Part shown: piece after piece, positions 52,791 through 61,061 of the stretch
Position numbering within the stretch: the first letter of the stretch is position 1
Layout: every line of letters begins with the position of its first letter
Origin: Clostridiales bacterium
GTDB taxonomy: Bacteria > Bacillota > Clostridia > Christensenellales > Borkfalkiaceae
Length of the DNA: 64,000 nucleotides
Assembly (NCBI GenBank): GCA_022508265.1
Contig: JAFLVP010000002.1
Coordinates: 80,329 to 144,328, forward strand
Reading direction: 5' to 3'
The notes under the pieces: model-generated
The model's database searches: none
What the model saw: the letters and a program-made list of their open reading frames with translations, nothing else
Told to the model about the DNA's origin: nothing
Position numbers and translations under genes: made by a program

Positions 52791-53153
52791 ATGGACACGA
52801 TTAACCGCGATATACTTGCAAAAATAAACTCTTCTGCCCAAAAGGGCGTATATATTATTTTGTCCGAGGAGGAATTTAAAGAGGCGCTCGGCACGCAAAT
52901 TGACGGGAAAGCTATTCAGGATGCGTGCAAGGAGCTTGCAGAAGAGGGATATATCGACCTTAAATATGCGGGCGGCGGAATGTTCTGCGTTGCGCCTTTA
53001 AAGGATTACGTTGAAGAGCCGGAACCCGAATTTGCAGAGGATGAGCGCGAAGTCGTTGTAGTGAAGACGGGCACGGCGGCGGCTTTTTTTGCGGCATTAT
53101 TGGGCGGAGCTTTGGGAAGTATAATAGTTTCCCTGATTATTTGGGTAATATAG
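52791..53153 (+). CDS. small helical (winged-helix-like) protein with C-terminal membrane anchor
   Basis: A 120-residue protein. Residues 1-68 look like a small winged-helix fold (two helices, then EEGYIDLKYAGGGMFCVAPL as the wing). An acidic linker EEPEPEFAEDERE follows, and one membrane helix is at the very end (AAAFFAALLGGALGSIIVSLIIWVI), so it is a tail-anchored protein facing the cytoplasm. No ribosome binding site is visible before the ATG. The next gene starts on the base after its stop and has the same architecture, suggesting a functional pair. Confidence 0.65.
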   Translation: MDTINRDILAKINSSAQKGVYIILSEEEFKEALGTQIDGKAIQDACKELAEEGYIDLKYAGGGMFCVAPLKDYVEEPEPEFAEDEREVVVVKTGTAAAFFAALLGGALGSIIVSLIIWVI

Positions 53154-53513
53154 ATGCTTTCAAAATGCGAAAGCGAGGTGATGTCCGCCGTGTTTGACCT
53201 GTGCGACGGGACGGAGAGCTGCCTTATCTCCCACCTCGATATTATGTCGGTGCTGCCCGCCAAGCGCCGTTACAGCGAGGAAAGGCTTGAAGAAATACTT
53301 TTGAATTTGAAAAGCGACGGATATTTCGACTTGATTTTGTCCGAGAGAAAGGGCGAAAAAATGTACGTTATTAACCTCAAAGAGAGCGGCTTTTCTTTCA
53401 AAAGACAAAAAAATCAGCAAAAACGGGATATCGGCTTTAAAATCTTTCTCGCATTTATCGGTGCGGTTGCCACCTTCATATTCGGTCTTATTTTAAAAGC
53501 GATATTCGGTTAG
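53154..53513 (+). CDS. second winged-helix-like, tail-anchored small protein
   Basis: A 119-residue protein with the same plan as its upstream neighbour: a small helical domain ending in a beta wing (LKSDGYFDLILSERKGEKMYVINL), a basic stretch (KRQKNQQKRD) and one C-terminal membrane helix (FLAFIGAVATFIFGLILKAIF). The ATG follows directly on the TAG of the previous gene, so translation is coupled. A TTCAC-element fragment begins at the first base after its stop. No family recognised. Confidence 0.65.
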   Translation: MLSKCESEVMSAVFDLCDGTESCLISHLDIMSVLPAKRRYSEERLEEILLNLKSDGYFDLILSERKGEKMYVINLKESGFSFKRQKNQQKRDIGFKIFLAFIGAVATFIFGLILKAIFG

Positions 53514-53574
53514 TTCACGAAAATTAAACGCTACGTTTGCGCGCGACCCGAAAAAATCGGGCCGCGCGTATCAA
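53514..53574 (+). terminator. terminator built from a TTCAC-element fragment (copy G)
   Basis: TTCACGAAAATTAAACGC starts exactly at the base after the stop codon and is the left arm of hairpin 1. It then runs into an unrelated GC-rich hairpin CGCGCG-A-CCCG / CGGG-C-CGCGCG with loop AAAAAAT. It probably ends transcription of the rqcH side. Confidence 0.55.
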
Positions 53575-53611
53575 TATTATATATTGAAGTTAAATTTGGA
53601 ATTATTTTTAT

Positions 53612-53640
53612 TTGCAATTTTCAAAGACTTTTGGTATAAT
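53612..53640 (+). promoter_or_regulatory. sigma-A promoter of the beta-propeller gene
   Basis: -35 TTGCAA (53612-53617), 17-bp spacer, -10 TATAAT (53635-53640), 34 bp before the ATG. Confidence 0.7.
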
Positions 53641-53674
53641 ACTTTAAAAAGATTTATTTTTTTCAGGCAAAAGT

Positions 53675-54970
53675 ATGAAACATAAGAAAGGCTTAATAGT
53701 TTTTACAACTCTGTTTTCGGTTGTCGTGTTCCTTGCTATATTTCTGATGATGTGGTTCTGGGGCGACAGCTACGATGATTTCGGCAACAATTTCCGCGAG
53801 GAGGTTGCTATTCCCGGTCTCGACGAAGGTGCATGCCCCCAAGGGCTTGCAACCGCCAACCACAAGCTTTACAACAAGAGCGGCGAGGTTGAATTCGTTT
53901 TAGATGCTGAAGGAAACCCCACCAACCAAGCAAAGATGCAGGAGTACTATTTTATTTCGGCTTACTTCAAAGACAAGCCCTCCCGCATATACGTTACGGG
54001 CAGGACGAGCGGATATTTGGGCTACGTCTCCCTCTACCGCGGCGGCGAACCCTTCTACGGTCACGTGGGCGGAGTTGCCACCAACGGCACGGTATTTTGG
54101 ATTGGTTCGGAGAGCACCGTTTACTGCATTAAACGTACCGTAAACGACTACGACAACGCGGTTGACGAAATTATCAGGTTGAGCCTTAAAAACAGCGAGC
54201 TTGAGCTTAAGTGCGGAACCACTACCTCTTTTGAGGTAAACGGAAGTGCGTCGTTTATAAACTATTATAAGACGTCGTCAAGCTCCGGCACCACTACCGA
54301 AAGGCTGTACGTGGGCGAGTTCTACCGCGCAGGCAATTACGAAACACCTAAAAATCATCACGTTACCCTTCCCGACGGAAGCGTGAACAGGGCGTTTATG
54401 TACGAGTACAATATCTCCTCCTCCACCGAGTACGGGCTTACGGTAATATCCTCTAACGACAAGCTCAACAAGCAGGTGCCCAAAGTACAGAATATTTACT
54501 CCATTCCCGACAGAATACAGGGCGTTGCAAGAGTTTCGGGCAGTGCCGAAACCAACAAGGGCGATACCTTGATACTCTCGCAAAGCTACGGTCTTGTAAA
54601 CTCCGAAATAATACTGTACAACTTCAAGACTATCGAACAGAGTGGCAACCGCGTATTGTATACCACTTTTGACAGCAAGGGCTTCGAATATCCCGACGTA
54701 ACCTACGGCGGTGTAAGACCGTACTACGATACGGGCGTACACGTGTACTACGTCTACGGAAACAGCCGCTCGAAAACCGTAAACAACGAGGGCAATACTA
54801 TTTATCCATCGTTTATAAGATCGTACAGCCTTCCCTCTATGTCCGAAGGACTTGCGGTCAGCTCGGACGACAGAGTTAATATCCTGTTTGAATCTTCGGC
54901 TAAAAAGTACAAGGCATTCGTAAGACAGCCCCTTGACAAGGTTTACAGCTTCAGACCTTCACATATATAA
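53675..54970 (+). CDS. membrane-anchored extracytoplasmic protein, probable beta-propeller
   Basis: A 431-residue protein with an N-terminal membrane helix (residues 6-29) and no lipobox or cleavage site that I trust. The exported part is rich in Gly, Tyr, Ser and Thr and in short beta strands. Repeated patterns such as IPGLDEGACPQGLA, GHVGGVATNGTVFWIG, IPDRIQGVARVSG, LILSQSYGLVNSEIILY and LPSMSEGLAVSSDDRVNILFES look like successive blades of a six-bladed propeller of the kind found in secreted actinobacterial and clostridial proteins. The ligand is unknown. It is transcribed alone from its own promoter. Confidence 0.7.
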   Translation: MKHKKGLIVFTTLFSVVVFLAIFLMMWFWGDSYDDFGNNFREEVAIPGLDEGACPQGLATANHKLYNKSGEVEFVLDAEGNPTNQAKMQEYYFISAYFKDKPSRIYVTGRTSGYLGYVSLYRGGEPFYGHVGGVATNGTVFWIGSESTVYCIKRTVNDYDNAVDEIIRLSLKNSELELKCGTTTSFEVNGSASFINYYKTSSSSGTTTERLYVGEFYRAGNYETPKNHHVTLPDGSVNRAFMYEYNISSSTEYGLTVISSNDKLNKQVPKVQNIYSIPDRIQGVARVSGSAETNKGDTLILSQSYGLVNSEIILYNFKTIEQSGNRVLYTTFDSKGFEYPDVTYGGVRPYYDTGVHVYYVYGNSRSKTVNNEGNTIYPSFIRSYSLPSMSEGLAVSSDDRVNILFESSAKKYKAFVRQPLDKVYSFRPSHI

Positions 54971-54974
54971 AAGT

Positions 54975-55018
54975 TTCACAAAAAATTCCTTGCGCAGAAT
55001 AGCAAGGAATTTTTCGTG
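54975..55018. terminator. TTCAC-element hairpin (copy F), terminator
   Basis: TTCACAAAAAATTCCTTGC pairs almost perfectly with GCAAGGAATTTTTCGTGA around the conserved loop GCAGAATA. It begins 4 nt after the stop of the propeller gene. Here hairpin 1 occurs alone, with strong A- and T-rich arms, so termination in both directions is likely. Confidence 0.7.
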
Positions 55019-55040
55019 ATTTACTATATAAGAATTAAAT

Positions 55041-55070
55041 AAAGGCGGTTCGCAATTGCGAACCGCCTTA
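55041..55070 (-). terminator. intrinsic terminator of the M18 aminopeptidase
   Basis: Perfect palindrome AAGGCGGTTCGCAATTGCGAACCGCCTT, 13 bp past the stop, followed on the minus strand by TATTTAATT. It could serve both convergent genes. Confidence 0.8.
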
Positions 55071-55082
55071 AAATTTTATTTC

Positions 55083-56462
55083 TTATTTACAGAATGCTAA
55101 ACAAGCAAGATACAGGGAATAGATATCCGCCTTTGATATGAGCTCGTAGGGGGCGTGCATCGAGAGCACAGGAACGCCTACGTCTACCGTGTCTATGCCG
55201 AGATTTGCAATATATTTTGCAACGGTGCCGCCTCCGCCGATGTCGATTGCGCCAAGCTCGCCCGTCTGCCAGATAACGCCGTCCTTATCCAGAATATCGC
55301 GGATAAAGCCCATAAATTCTGCGTGAGTGTCGTTGGTGGAATTCTTACCGCGCGAGCCCGTGTACTTGGAAACAGCCGCACCGCAGGAAAGGAAAGTGGA
55401 ATTGCTCTTTTCGTATACAGAAGCGAACGCGGGGTCGTAGCCTGCCGTAACGTCAGCCGAGATACACTTTGAGTTGTATCTTACTTCGATGGGGTTTGCG
55501 CCAAGTGAGTTTGCGATTGTCTCGATAACGTCGCAGATGACCTTGCTCTGCATACCCGTGGTGCCGTCGCTGCCCACCTCCTCTTTGTCGGCGAATACCG
55601 CTATAACCGTGTGGGGAGAGCTTTCGTCCATATCGAAAATCGCACGCATTTCGGGATAAGCGCACACCTTGTCGTCGTGTCCGTAGGCGGAAATTAACGC
55701 CTTGTCAAAGCCTACGTCGCGCGCCTTGCCCGCGGGAACGAAGCAAAGCTCCGAGCACTGCAAGTCGACTTCCGTCATACCGTATTTTTTATTTAAAAGC
55801 TTAAGTACTGCGTTCTTTATGCTTTCCTTGTCCTTTTCGTCCTCTTCGCCGACTGCGGGAAGTCCGCCTATAATTGCGTTGAGGTTTTCGCCGTCAATTA
55901 CCTTTGCCGCGGGCTTTGTAATCTGTTCGCCCGAAAGGTGGGGCAGAAGGTCGGTTATGTAGAAAATAGGGTCGTCCTCGTCCTCGCCTACGCACACTTC
56001 CTTAACTTTCCCGCCGGGGAGCATAACCACGCCGTGCAGGGCAAGGGGCAGAGCCGTCCACTGGTACTTTTTAATTCCGCCGTAGTAGTGCGTCTTTAAA
56101 AAGCACATTCCCGAGTCCTCGAACATGGGGTTGGGCTTTAAATCGAGGCGGGGCGAGTCAACGTGCGCAACCATTATTCTCACGCCGTGCTCGGCAACGC
56201 TTTCCGTGCCCACTCTTATAAGAAATACGTTTTTATTCCTGTTGATGAAGTAACGCTTATCCCCAGCCTTGAGCTTTTCGGAGAAGGAAAAGGGCTTAAA
56301 CCCGTTTTCTTCGGCAAGCTTTTTGGCGGTTATAGCCGCGTCGCGCTCGGTCTTGGAATTGTCGAGAAACTTTTTATATCCCTCGGAAAATTCGTAAATT
56401 TTTTCAAGTTGCTTTCCGTCAGCATGCTTATAAACGTTTTTACGTTCATATTTTAAATCCAT
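55083..56462 (-). CDS. M18 family metallo-aminopeptidase
   Basis: A 459-residue cytoplasmic zinc aminopeptidase of family M18 (aminopeptidase I type), cutting N-terminal residues from peptides. Metal and catalytic residues are visible: the His of MVAHVDSPRLDLKP near 96, YGHDDKVCAYPEM near 265, FADKEEVGSDGTTGMQS near 296, and the final histidine in VLSMHAPYELISKADIY. AAAGGAGAAATT precedes the ATG. It is convergent with the propeller gene and transcribed alone. Confidence 0.95.
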   Translation of the reverse strand: MDLKYERKNVYKHADGKQLEKIYEFSEGYKKFLDNSKTERDAAITAKKLAEENGFKPFSFSEKLKAGDKRYFINRNKNVFLIRVGTESVAEHGVRIMVAHVDSPRLDLKPNPMFEDSGMCFLKTHYYGGIKKYQWTALPLALHGVVMLPGGKVKEVCVGEDEDDPIFYITDLLPHLSGEQITKPAAKVIDGENLNAIIGGLPAVGEEDEKDKESIKNAVLKLLNKKYGMTEVDLQCSELCFVPAGKARDVGFDKALISAYGHDDKVCAYPEMRAIFDMDESSPHTVIAVFADKEEVGSDGTTGMQSKVICDVIETIANSLGANPIEVRYNSKCISADVTAGYDPAFASVYEKSNSTFLSCGAAVSKYTGSRGKNSTNDTHAEFMGFIRDILDKDGVIWQTGELGAIDIGGGGTVAKYIANLGIDTVDVGVPVLSMHAPYELISKADIYSLYLACLAFCK

Positions 56463-56639
56463 ATAATTTCTCCTTTAAATTAAGTAGCAAGTTTTCAACC
56501 GTATGCTATTATACATTCTATAATTGAAATTGTCAACACTAAATCTGCTTACTATTTTTGCCTTTATCAATAAAAATGACGGAAAAATTCAAAAATCGGA
56601 AATCACATAACAAAATATGAAAATATTTATTATTTCATA

Positions 56640-56668
56640 TTTACTAATTATAAATATTGTGATATAAT
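56640..56668 (+). promoter_or_regulatory. sigma-A promoter of the Gx transporter-rnf operon, predicted leaderless
   Basis: -35 TTTACT (56640-56645), 17-bp spacer, -10 TATAAT (56663-56668). The ATG at 56678 comes nine bases later, so the leader would be 0-3 nt. The rest of the 215-bp gap upstream is A/T-rich without other features. Confidence 0.75.
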
Positions 56669-56677
56669 AAACGCAGT

Positions 56678-57199
56678 ATGACCTCTAATACAACGACGGC
56701 GAAAAAAATAGCGGTTTTGTCCCTTTTAACGGGTTTGAGCCTGATTATGTTCATAATCGAAAACCTGTTGCCTCCCCTATTTATTCCGGGGGCGAAACTG
56801 GGACTGTCCAATATATTTTCCTTTGCCGCACTCATATTATACTCCCCCGTCGAGGCGTTTTTGGTGCTCTTTGCCCGCACTGTATTGGGTGCGGTGTTTG
56901 CGGGAAATTTATCCGCTCTTTTGTACTCGTTCACGGGCGGTGTGGTGTCTATGGCGGTGTCCTCTATCCTCGTTTACACCGTTTATCCCAAAATTTCGGT
57001 TATGGCGGTCTCCGTTGCGGCGGCCGTACTTCATAATATTACGCAGAATATAATTTTCGTGCTATTGACAGGCTCGACTTTATTATTCGGTTATATGCCC
57101 TACCTTGCGCTTATAGGAATTTTCTCGGGCGGGGCAGTCGGCGGAATTACCCTTGTTATTTTCAAGGGAATTCCGACTAAATTACTGATGGAGGTTTGA
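56678..57199 (+). CDS. Gx transporter family protein (Hpre_diP_synt_I-like)
   Basis: A 173-residue membrane protein of the 'Gx transporter' family, formerly described as heptaprenyl diphosphate synthase component I. The characteristic IPGAKLGLSNIFSFAALILY lies near 32, followed by PVEAFLVLFARTVLGAVFAGNLSALLYSFTGG, with five to six membrane helices in all. This family is regularly encoded beside rnf genes. Its ATG has no ribosome binding site and the promoter ends 9 bp before it. rnfC starts 3 bp after its stop. Confidence 0.85.
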   Translation: MTSNTTTAKKIAVLSLLTGLSLIMFIIENLLPPLFIPGAKLGLSNIFSFAALILYSPVEAFLVLFARTVLGAVFAGNLSALLYSFTGGVVSMAVSSILVYTVYPKISVMAVSVAAAVLHNITQNIIFVLLTGSTLLFGYMPYLALIGIFSGGAVGGITLVIFKGIPTKLLMEV

Positions 57200-57202
57200 C
57201 AT

Positions 57203-58675
57203 TTGAAAGCAGTAAAAGGCAAACTTTACTTCGGCGGCATTCATCCGAAGGGGGCGAAATCCCTTTCGGAAAACGCTCAAACCCGGGTGATGCCCGCGCC
57301 GCCCACCGTTTATATTTCGCTTTCGCAGTCGCTCGGCAAACCCGCCGTACCCGCGGTTGAGGTCGGGGCAACGGTCTGCGAGGGCGAGCTCATTGCAAGA
57401 GCCGACGGGCCTATTTCGTCCGACGTTTTCTCGAGCGTGAGCGGCACCGTCACCGAGATTAAAGAGCTGACGGGCGCAAACGGTGCAAGGGAAAAATTTA
57501 TAGTTATAAAGAATGACGGCGAGGGTAAAAAGAAGTATCTTGACCCCCTCTCCTCTCCGAGTGCGGACGAGATTAAGGCAAGAATCCGCGACTGCGGTAT
57601 AGTCGGTCTTGGCGGTGCGGGCTTCCCCACGGCCGTAAAGGTTGCGCCGAGAACGCCCGTTGACACACTTATTTTAAACGGTGCGGAGTGCGAACCCTAT
57701 TTGACCTGCGACCACAGGCTTATGCTTGAAAATACCGACGAAATTGCCCGAGGCGCAAGATATATTGCAAAGGCTCTCGGCATTTCGAATATCGTTATCG
57801 GCATCGAGGCGAACAAGCCCGCCTGCATTAAGGCGTTCGAGCCGTACGAGGATATAAAGGTCGTAATTTTGCGCAAGCAGTACCCTATGGGCGGCGAAAA
57901 ACAGCTTATCTACGTTACGACGGGCAGAAAAGTAGGGCTCGGAAAGCTTCCCGCCGACAGCGGAGTCGTCGTTCAGAACGTGTCAACCTGCTTTGCCGTG
58001 TGCGAGGCGGTTGAAAAGGGCAAGCCCCTCTACGAGCGTATTCTGACCGTCTCGGGCAAAGGAATTACCACCCCTTCAAACCTTCGGGTCAAGGTGGGCA
58101 CCTGCGTCAAGGACATTGTAGAGTTCTGCGGCGGCGAGATTAAGCAAATTGTAAATATCGTGGACGAAAACGGCAACGCGACAGCAACGGAAAAACCCGT
58201 TCCCCCCAAAAAGGCAATTCAGGGCGGGCCAATGACGGGCGTTGCGCTTTCCATTTACGACGTATATACGCACAAGACGACTTCGGGCATTTTGCTTTTG
58301 TCCGAGGACGAGGCGGCGGCCGAAGAGCCCACCCCCTGCTTAAACTGCGGAAAATGTGCAGACGTTTGCCCCATGCACCTAATGCCCGTGAATACGGCGT
58401 TCTATGCAAATGCGGGCGACTTCGAGGCGGCGGCGAAATTCGGCAACACCCCCTCCTGCATAGAGTGCGGCGCGTGCGAGTACACCTGCCCCGCCAAACG
58501 CCCCTTAATTCAGGCGATAAGGGCTACGAAGGCGTATTTGCGTTCCAAGGCTTCGATTCCCTCGGGTCCCAAGCCCGTCGACCAGAAGGGCAGAAGCGCA
58601 CCCTCCGTGGCTCCTACCCTTTCGGGCAAAGTAGAAAAGCCTGACGAAACGCAAAAGGAGAAAAACAATGGATAA
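57203..58675 (+). CDS. rnfC: Rnf complex subunit C
   Basis: The 490-residue peripheral subunit that docks NADH/NAD+ and carries two 4Fe-4S clusters. The start is TTG 57203 with GGAGG 8 nt upstream; the first residues MKAVKGKLYFGGIHPKGAKSLSE are typical. GLGGAGFPTAVK near 133 and LILNGAECEPYLTCDHRLM form the flavin/NAD-binding Nqo1-like part. The clusters are CLNCGKCADVCPM near 378 and CIECGACEYTCPAKRPL near 417. The C-terminus is Pro/Lys-rich. It overlaps rnfD by 8 bp. Confidence 0.96.
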   Translation: MKAVKGKLYFGGIHPKGAKSLSENAQTRVMPAPPTVYISLSQSLGKPAVPAVEVGATVCEGELIARADGPISSDVFSSVSGTVTEIKELTGANGAREKFIVIKNDGEGKKKYLDPLSSPSADEIKARIRDCGIVGLGGAGFPTAVKVAPRTPVDTLILNGAECEPYLTCDHRLMLENTDEIARGARYIAKALGISNIVIGIEANKPACIKAFEPYEDIKVVILRKQYPMGGEKQLIYVTTGRKVGLGKLPADSGVVVQNVSTCFAVCEAVEKGKPLYERILTVSGKGITTPSNLRVKVGTCVKDIVEFCGGEIKQIVNIVDENGNATATEKPVPPKKAIQGGPMTGVALSIYDVYTHKTTSGILLLSEDEAAAEEPTPCLNCGKCADVCPMHLMPVNTAFYANAGDFEAAAKFGNTPSCIECGACEYTCPAKRPLIQAIRATKAYLRSKASIPSGPKPVDQKGRSAPSVAPTLSGKVEKPDETQKEKNNG

Positions 58676-59753
58676 TTCGATAGTAGTCTCCACTCCTCCC
58701 CACGTGAAATCGAGGCGCACGACGCGCAACATAATGCTTGACGTTCTGATTGCCCTTATGCCCTGCGCGATTATGGGCTGTGTGTTCTTCGGCTGGCAGG
58801 CGCTCGTAATCGAGCTCATTTCGGTTGCGGTGTGCTTTTTGTCCGAGTTTTGTTACTATTTTATAGCAAACAAGGGCTTTTCGCAAAAATGCAAGGACGC
58901 AAAGGCTGTCGTAAGACGGTTTTTCAAGCAGTTTGACTTGACTTCGATTGTGACCGGACTTATTCTTGCGCTCGTTATCCCCGTAACCGCCTCCGAATGG
59001 TGGCGCGTAACCTACGAGGTTGCAATAGGCGCGGTTTTCAGCATTGTAATTGTTAAAATGGTGTTCGGCGGAACGGGCAAAAACATTGTAAACCCCGCCG
59101 CGGCAGGACGCGTATTTATGTTTTTGAGCTTTACTTTGACAAGCTTTACCGCCTGCTTAATCGGCGCAATAGACAGCGCCTCGGTTGACCCCGCTACGGT
59201 TTCCACGGGCGCAACCAGCCTTGCGGGTGTGCTCGCAAACGCCGACTACGGATTTGCCAACCCCACGATTTTATTAAAACCCCTCGATTTGTTCCTCGGA
59301 ACGGGCGTTGCGGGCTGTATAGGCGAGACCTGCAAGGTCGCAGTTTTAGTAGGCTATATCTACCTGTGCGTAAGGAAAGTAATCAAATGGTGGCAGCCCC
59401 TACTCTTTATCGGGGTGTTCGGAATTTGCGCAGTGCTACTCTCGGGCTTTGCTTACCAAACCTACACCTTTAATATCGAGCTCTTCCTGCCCCATATTCT
59501 TTCGGGCGGAGTGATGTTCTGCGCGGTATTTATGTTTACCGACTACGTGACCTCGCCCAAGGGCGTTTACGGACAGCTCGTCTACTACATAGCCGGCGCG
59601 GTTATCACCGCACTTCTCCGCGCATACAAGGGCGTTGAAGTCGTTTCGTTCGTAATTCTGATTATGAACCTTATAACCCCCTTGATTGACAGATACTGCA
59701 TAAGAAAGCCTTTCGGCTACATAAAAGAAAAAAAGCAGAAGGAGGGCAAATAA
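58668..59753 (+). CDS. rnfD: Rnf complex subunit D
   Basis: A 361-residue integral membrane subunit with about nine helices and a covalently bound FMN. The FMN threonine should be the Thr of STGATSLAG near residue 185. Other family segments are SPPHV-like TPPHVKSRRTTRNIMLDV at the N-terminus, GGTGKNIVNPAAAGRVFMF near 127 and MFTDYVTSPKG near 285. It is part of the ion-translocating core. Confidence 0.96.
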   Translation: MDNSIVVSTPPHVKSRRTTRNIMLDVLIALMPCAIMGCVFFGWQALVIELISVAVCFLSEFCYYFIANKGFSQKCKDAKAVVRRFFKQFDLTSIVTGLILALVIPVTASEWWRVTYEVAIGAVFSIVIVKMVFGGTGKNIVNPAAAGRVFMFLSFTLTSFTACLIGAIDSASVDPATVSTGATSLAGVLANADYGFANPTILLKPLDLFLGTGVAGCIGETCKVAVLVGYIYLCVRKVIKWWQPLLFIGVFGICAVLLSGFAYQTYTFNIELFLPHILSGGVMFCAVFMFTDYVTSPKGVYGQLVYYIAGAVITALLRAYKGVEVVSFVILIMNLITPLIDRYCIRKPFGYIKEKKQKEGK

Positions 59754-59754
59754 G

Positions 59755-60408
59755 ATGACTGTAAAAGGTTTCTTTAAGAGCAACGCCTTTAAGTGTATTG
59801 TAACGCTACTTTGCGTACTGCTTGTAAGCGGCGTTCTTTTGACCATTGCCTACGGCTTTATGGAGGTCTCCGACGGCGAAAGATTACAGCGCGCAGTCAA
59901 AAAGGTTTACACTGCCTCCTCCCCCATAGTTCACGGTGTGGACGAGAACGGCAAGGACAAGATAATCGACGCAGACGAAAAGGACCCCAAGGGTCTTACC
60001 CAAAGCGTTACAAGCGGAAAAGCTACTATTCTTTCGGCATATATAATCAAATTCGAGGGCAGCGACGAAGTTAATTACCTCGTTCAGTCCCGCGGTAAAG
60101 AGGGATATTCGGGCGGAACGGTCACCTGCTGGGTAGCAATAAACGTAGACTTTGAAAGCAGAACTGTACTCAATATTGCAAAGGTTCAGATAGGCGAAAA
60201 TACCAACCAGTCCTTTATCGGCAAGATTACCGAGAAAATGCTTAACGATTTCACGAAGAATCTGCCCGAAGACGGGTTCACGACCAAGGGCGACGACGCA
60301 ACGATATCTTCGGGCGCAACGTTCTCCTCTAACGCAATTTGCAACGCAGTAAACGGCGCGGTTGAATGGGTTAAGAAAGATATCCTGACCCGCGAGGAGG
60401 TGGCATAA
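59755..60408 (+). CDS. rnfG: Rnf complex subunit G
   Basis: A 217-residue subunit with one N-terminal membrane helix (about 10-37) and an exported FMN-binding domain. The FMN attachment motif is SSGATFSSNAI near 186-196, with the Thr of SGAT-F as the likely phosphoester-linked residue. GGTVTCWVAINVD and IGENTNQSFIG are typical of the domain. FMN would be attached by an ApbE-type transferase, not encoded in this window. One base separates it from the rnfD stop, and it overlaps rnfE by one base. Confidence 0.94.
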   Translation: MTVKGFFKSNAFKCIVTLLCVLLVSGVLLTIAYGFMEVSDGERLQRAVKKVYTASSPIVHGVDENGKDKIIDADEKDPKGLTQSVTSGKATILSAYIIKFEGSDEVNYLVQSRGKEGYSGGTVTCWVAINVDFESRTVLNIAKVQIGENTNQSFIGKITEKMLNDFTKNLPEDGFTTKGDDATISSGATFSSNAICNAVNGAVEWVKKDILTREEVA

Positions 60409-61058
60409 TGAATAAGTACAAAAAGATTACTTTAGACGGACTTATTTTCCAGAACCCCACCTTTATGTTAGTTCTCGGAACCTGCCCCACATTAGGTCTT
60501 ATAACCTCGGCAACGAGTGCGGCGGGCATGGGAATTTGCGTTCTCGTAGTACTCACTTTAAGTAACATTATAATTTCGGCTCTCCGTAAAGTTATTCCAA
60601 ACGCCGTGCGCGTGCCCTGCTACATTGTGGTTATCGCAACGCTTGTAACACTCGTTAGAATGGTGCTCGACAAGTTCGTACCCGATTTATACGAGAGTTT
60701 GGGCGGTTTCCTTGCGCTTATCGTCGTAAACTGCATAATCCTCGGCAGAGCGGAGGCGTTCGCAAACAAGCACACCGTGGGAGAGGCTGCGGTTGACGGC
60801 CTTGCAAACGGCTTGGGCTTTACCTGCGCGCTTACTTTAATGGGTATCGTGTGCGAGTTTTTGGGAAGCGGTTCGCTTTTCGGACTGCACATTATGGACT
60901 TCACTATCGGCATATTCGCAATGCCCGGCGCGGGAACCTTCCTTGTGTACGGTCTGTTTATTGCGCTGTTCGTGTATATAATCGACAGCTTCGAAAGGTC
61001 GAGGCGGGTCAAAGCCAACAAGCTTTCGCGCGAAAATCTCTTAAAGGAGGTAGCGTAA
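60408..61058 (+). CDS. rnfE: Rnf complex subunit E
   Basis: A 216-residue membrane subunit, paralogous to RnfA, with six helices. Family segments include NPTFMLVLGTCPTLGLITSATSAAGMG, RVPCYIVVIATLVTLVRMVLDKFVPDLYESLGGFLALIVVNCIILGRAEAFA and MPGAGTFLVYGL. Its start overlaps the rnfG stop (TAATG). With RnfA it binds a buried Fe-S centre in known complexes. Confidence 0.96.
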   Translation: MNKYKKITLDGLIFQNPTFMLVLGTCPTLGLITSATSAAGMGICVLVVLTLSNIIISALRKVIPNAVRVPCYIVVIATLVTLVRMVLDKFVPDLYESLGGFLALIVVNCIILGRAEAFANKHTVGEAAVDGLANGLGFTCALTLMGIVCEFLGSGSLFGLHIMDFTIGIFAMPGAGTFLVYGLFIALFVYIIDSFERSRRVKANKLSRENLLKEVA

Positions 61059-61061
61059 ATT

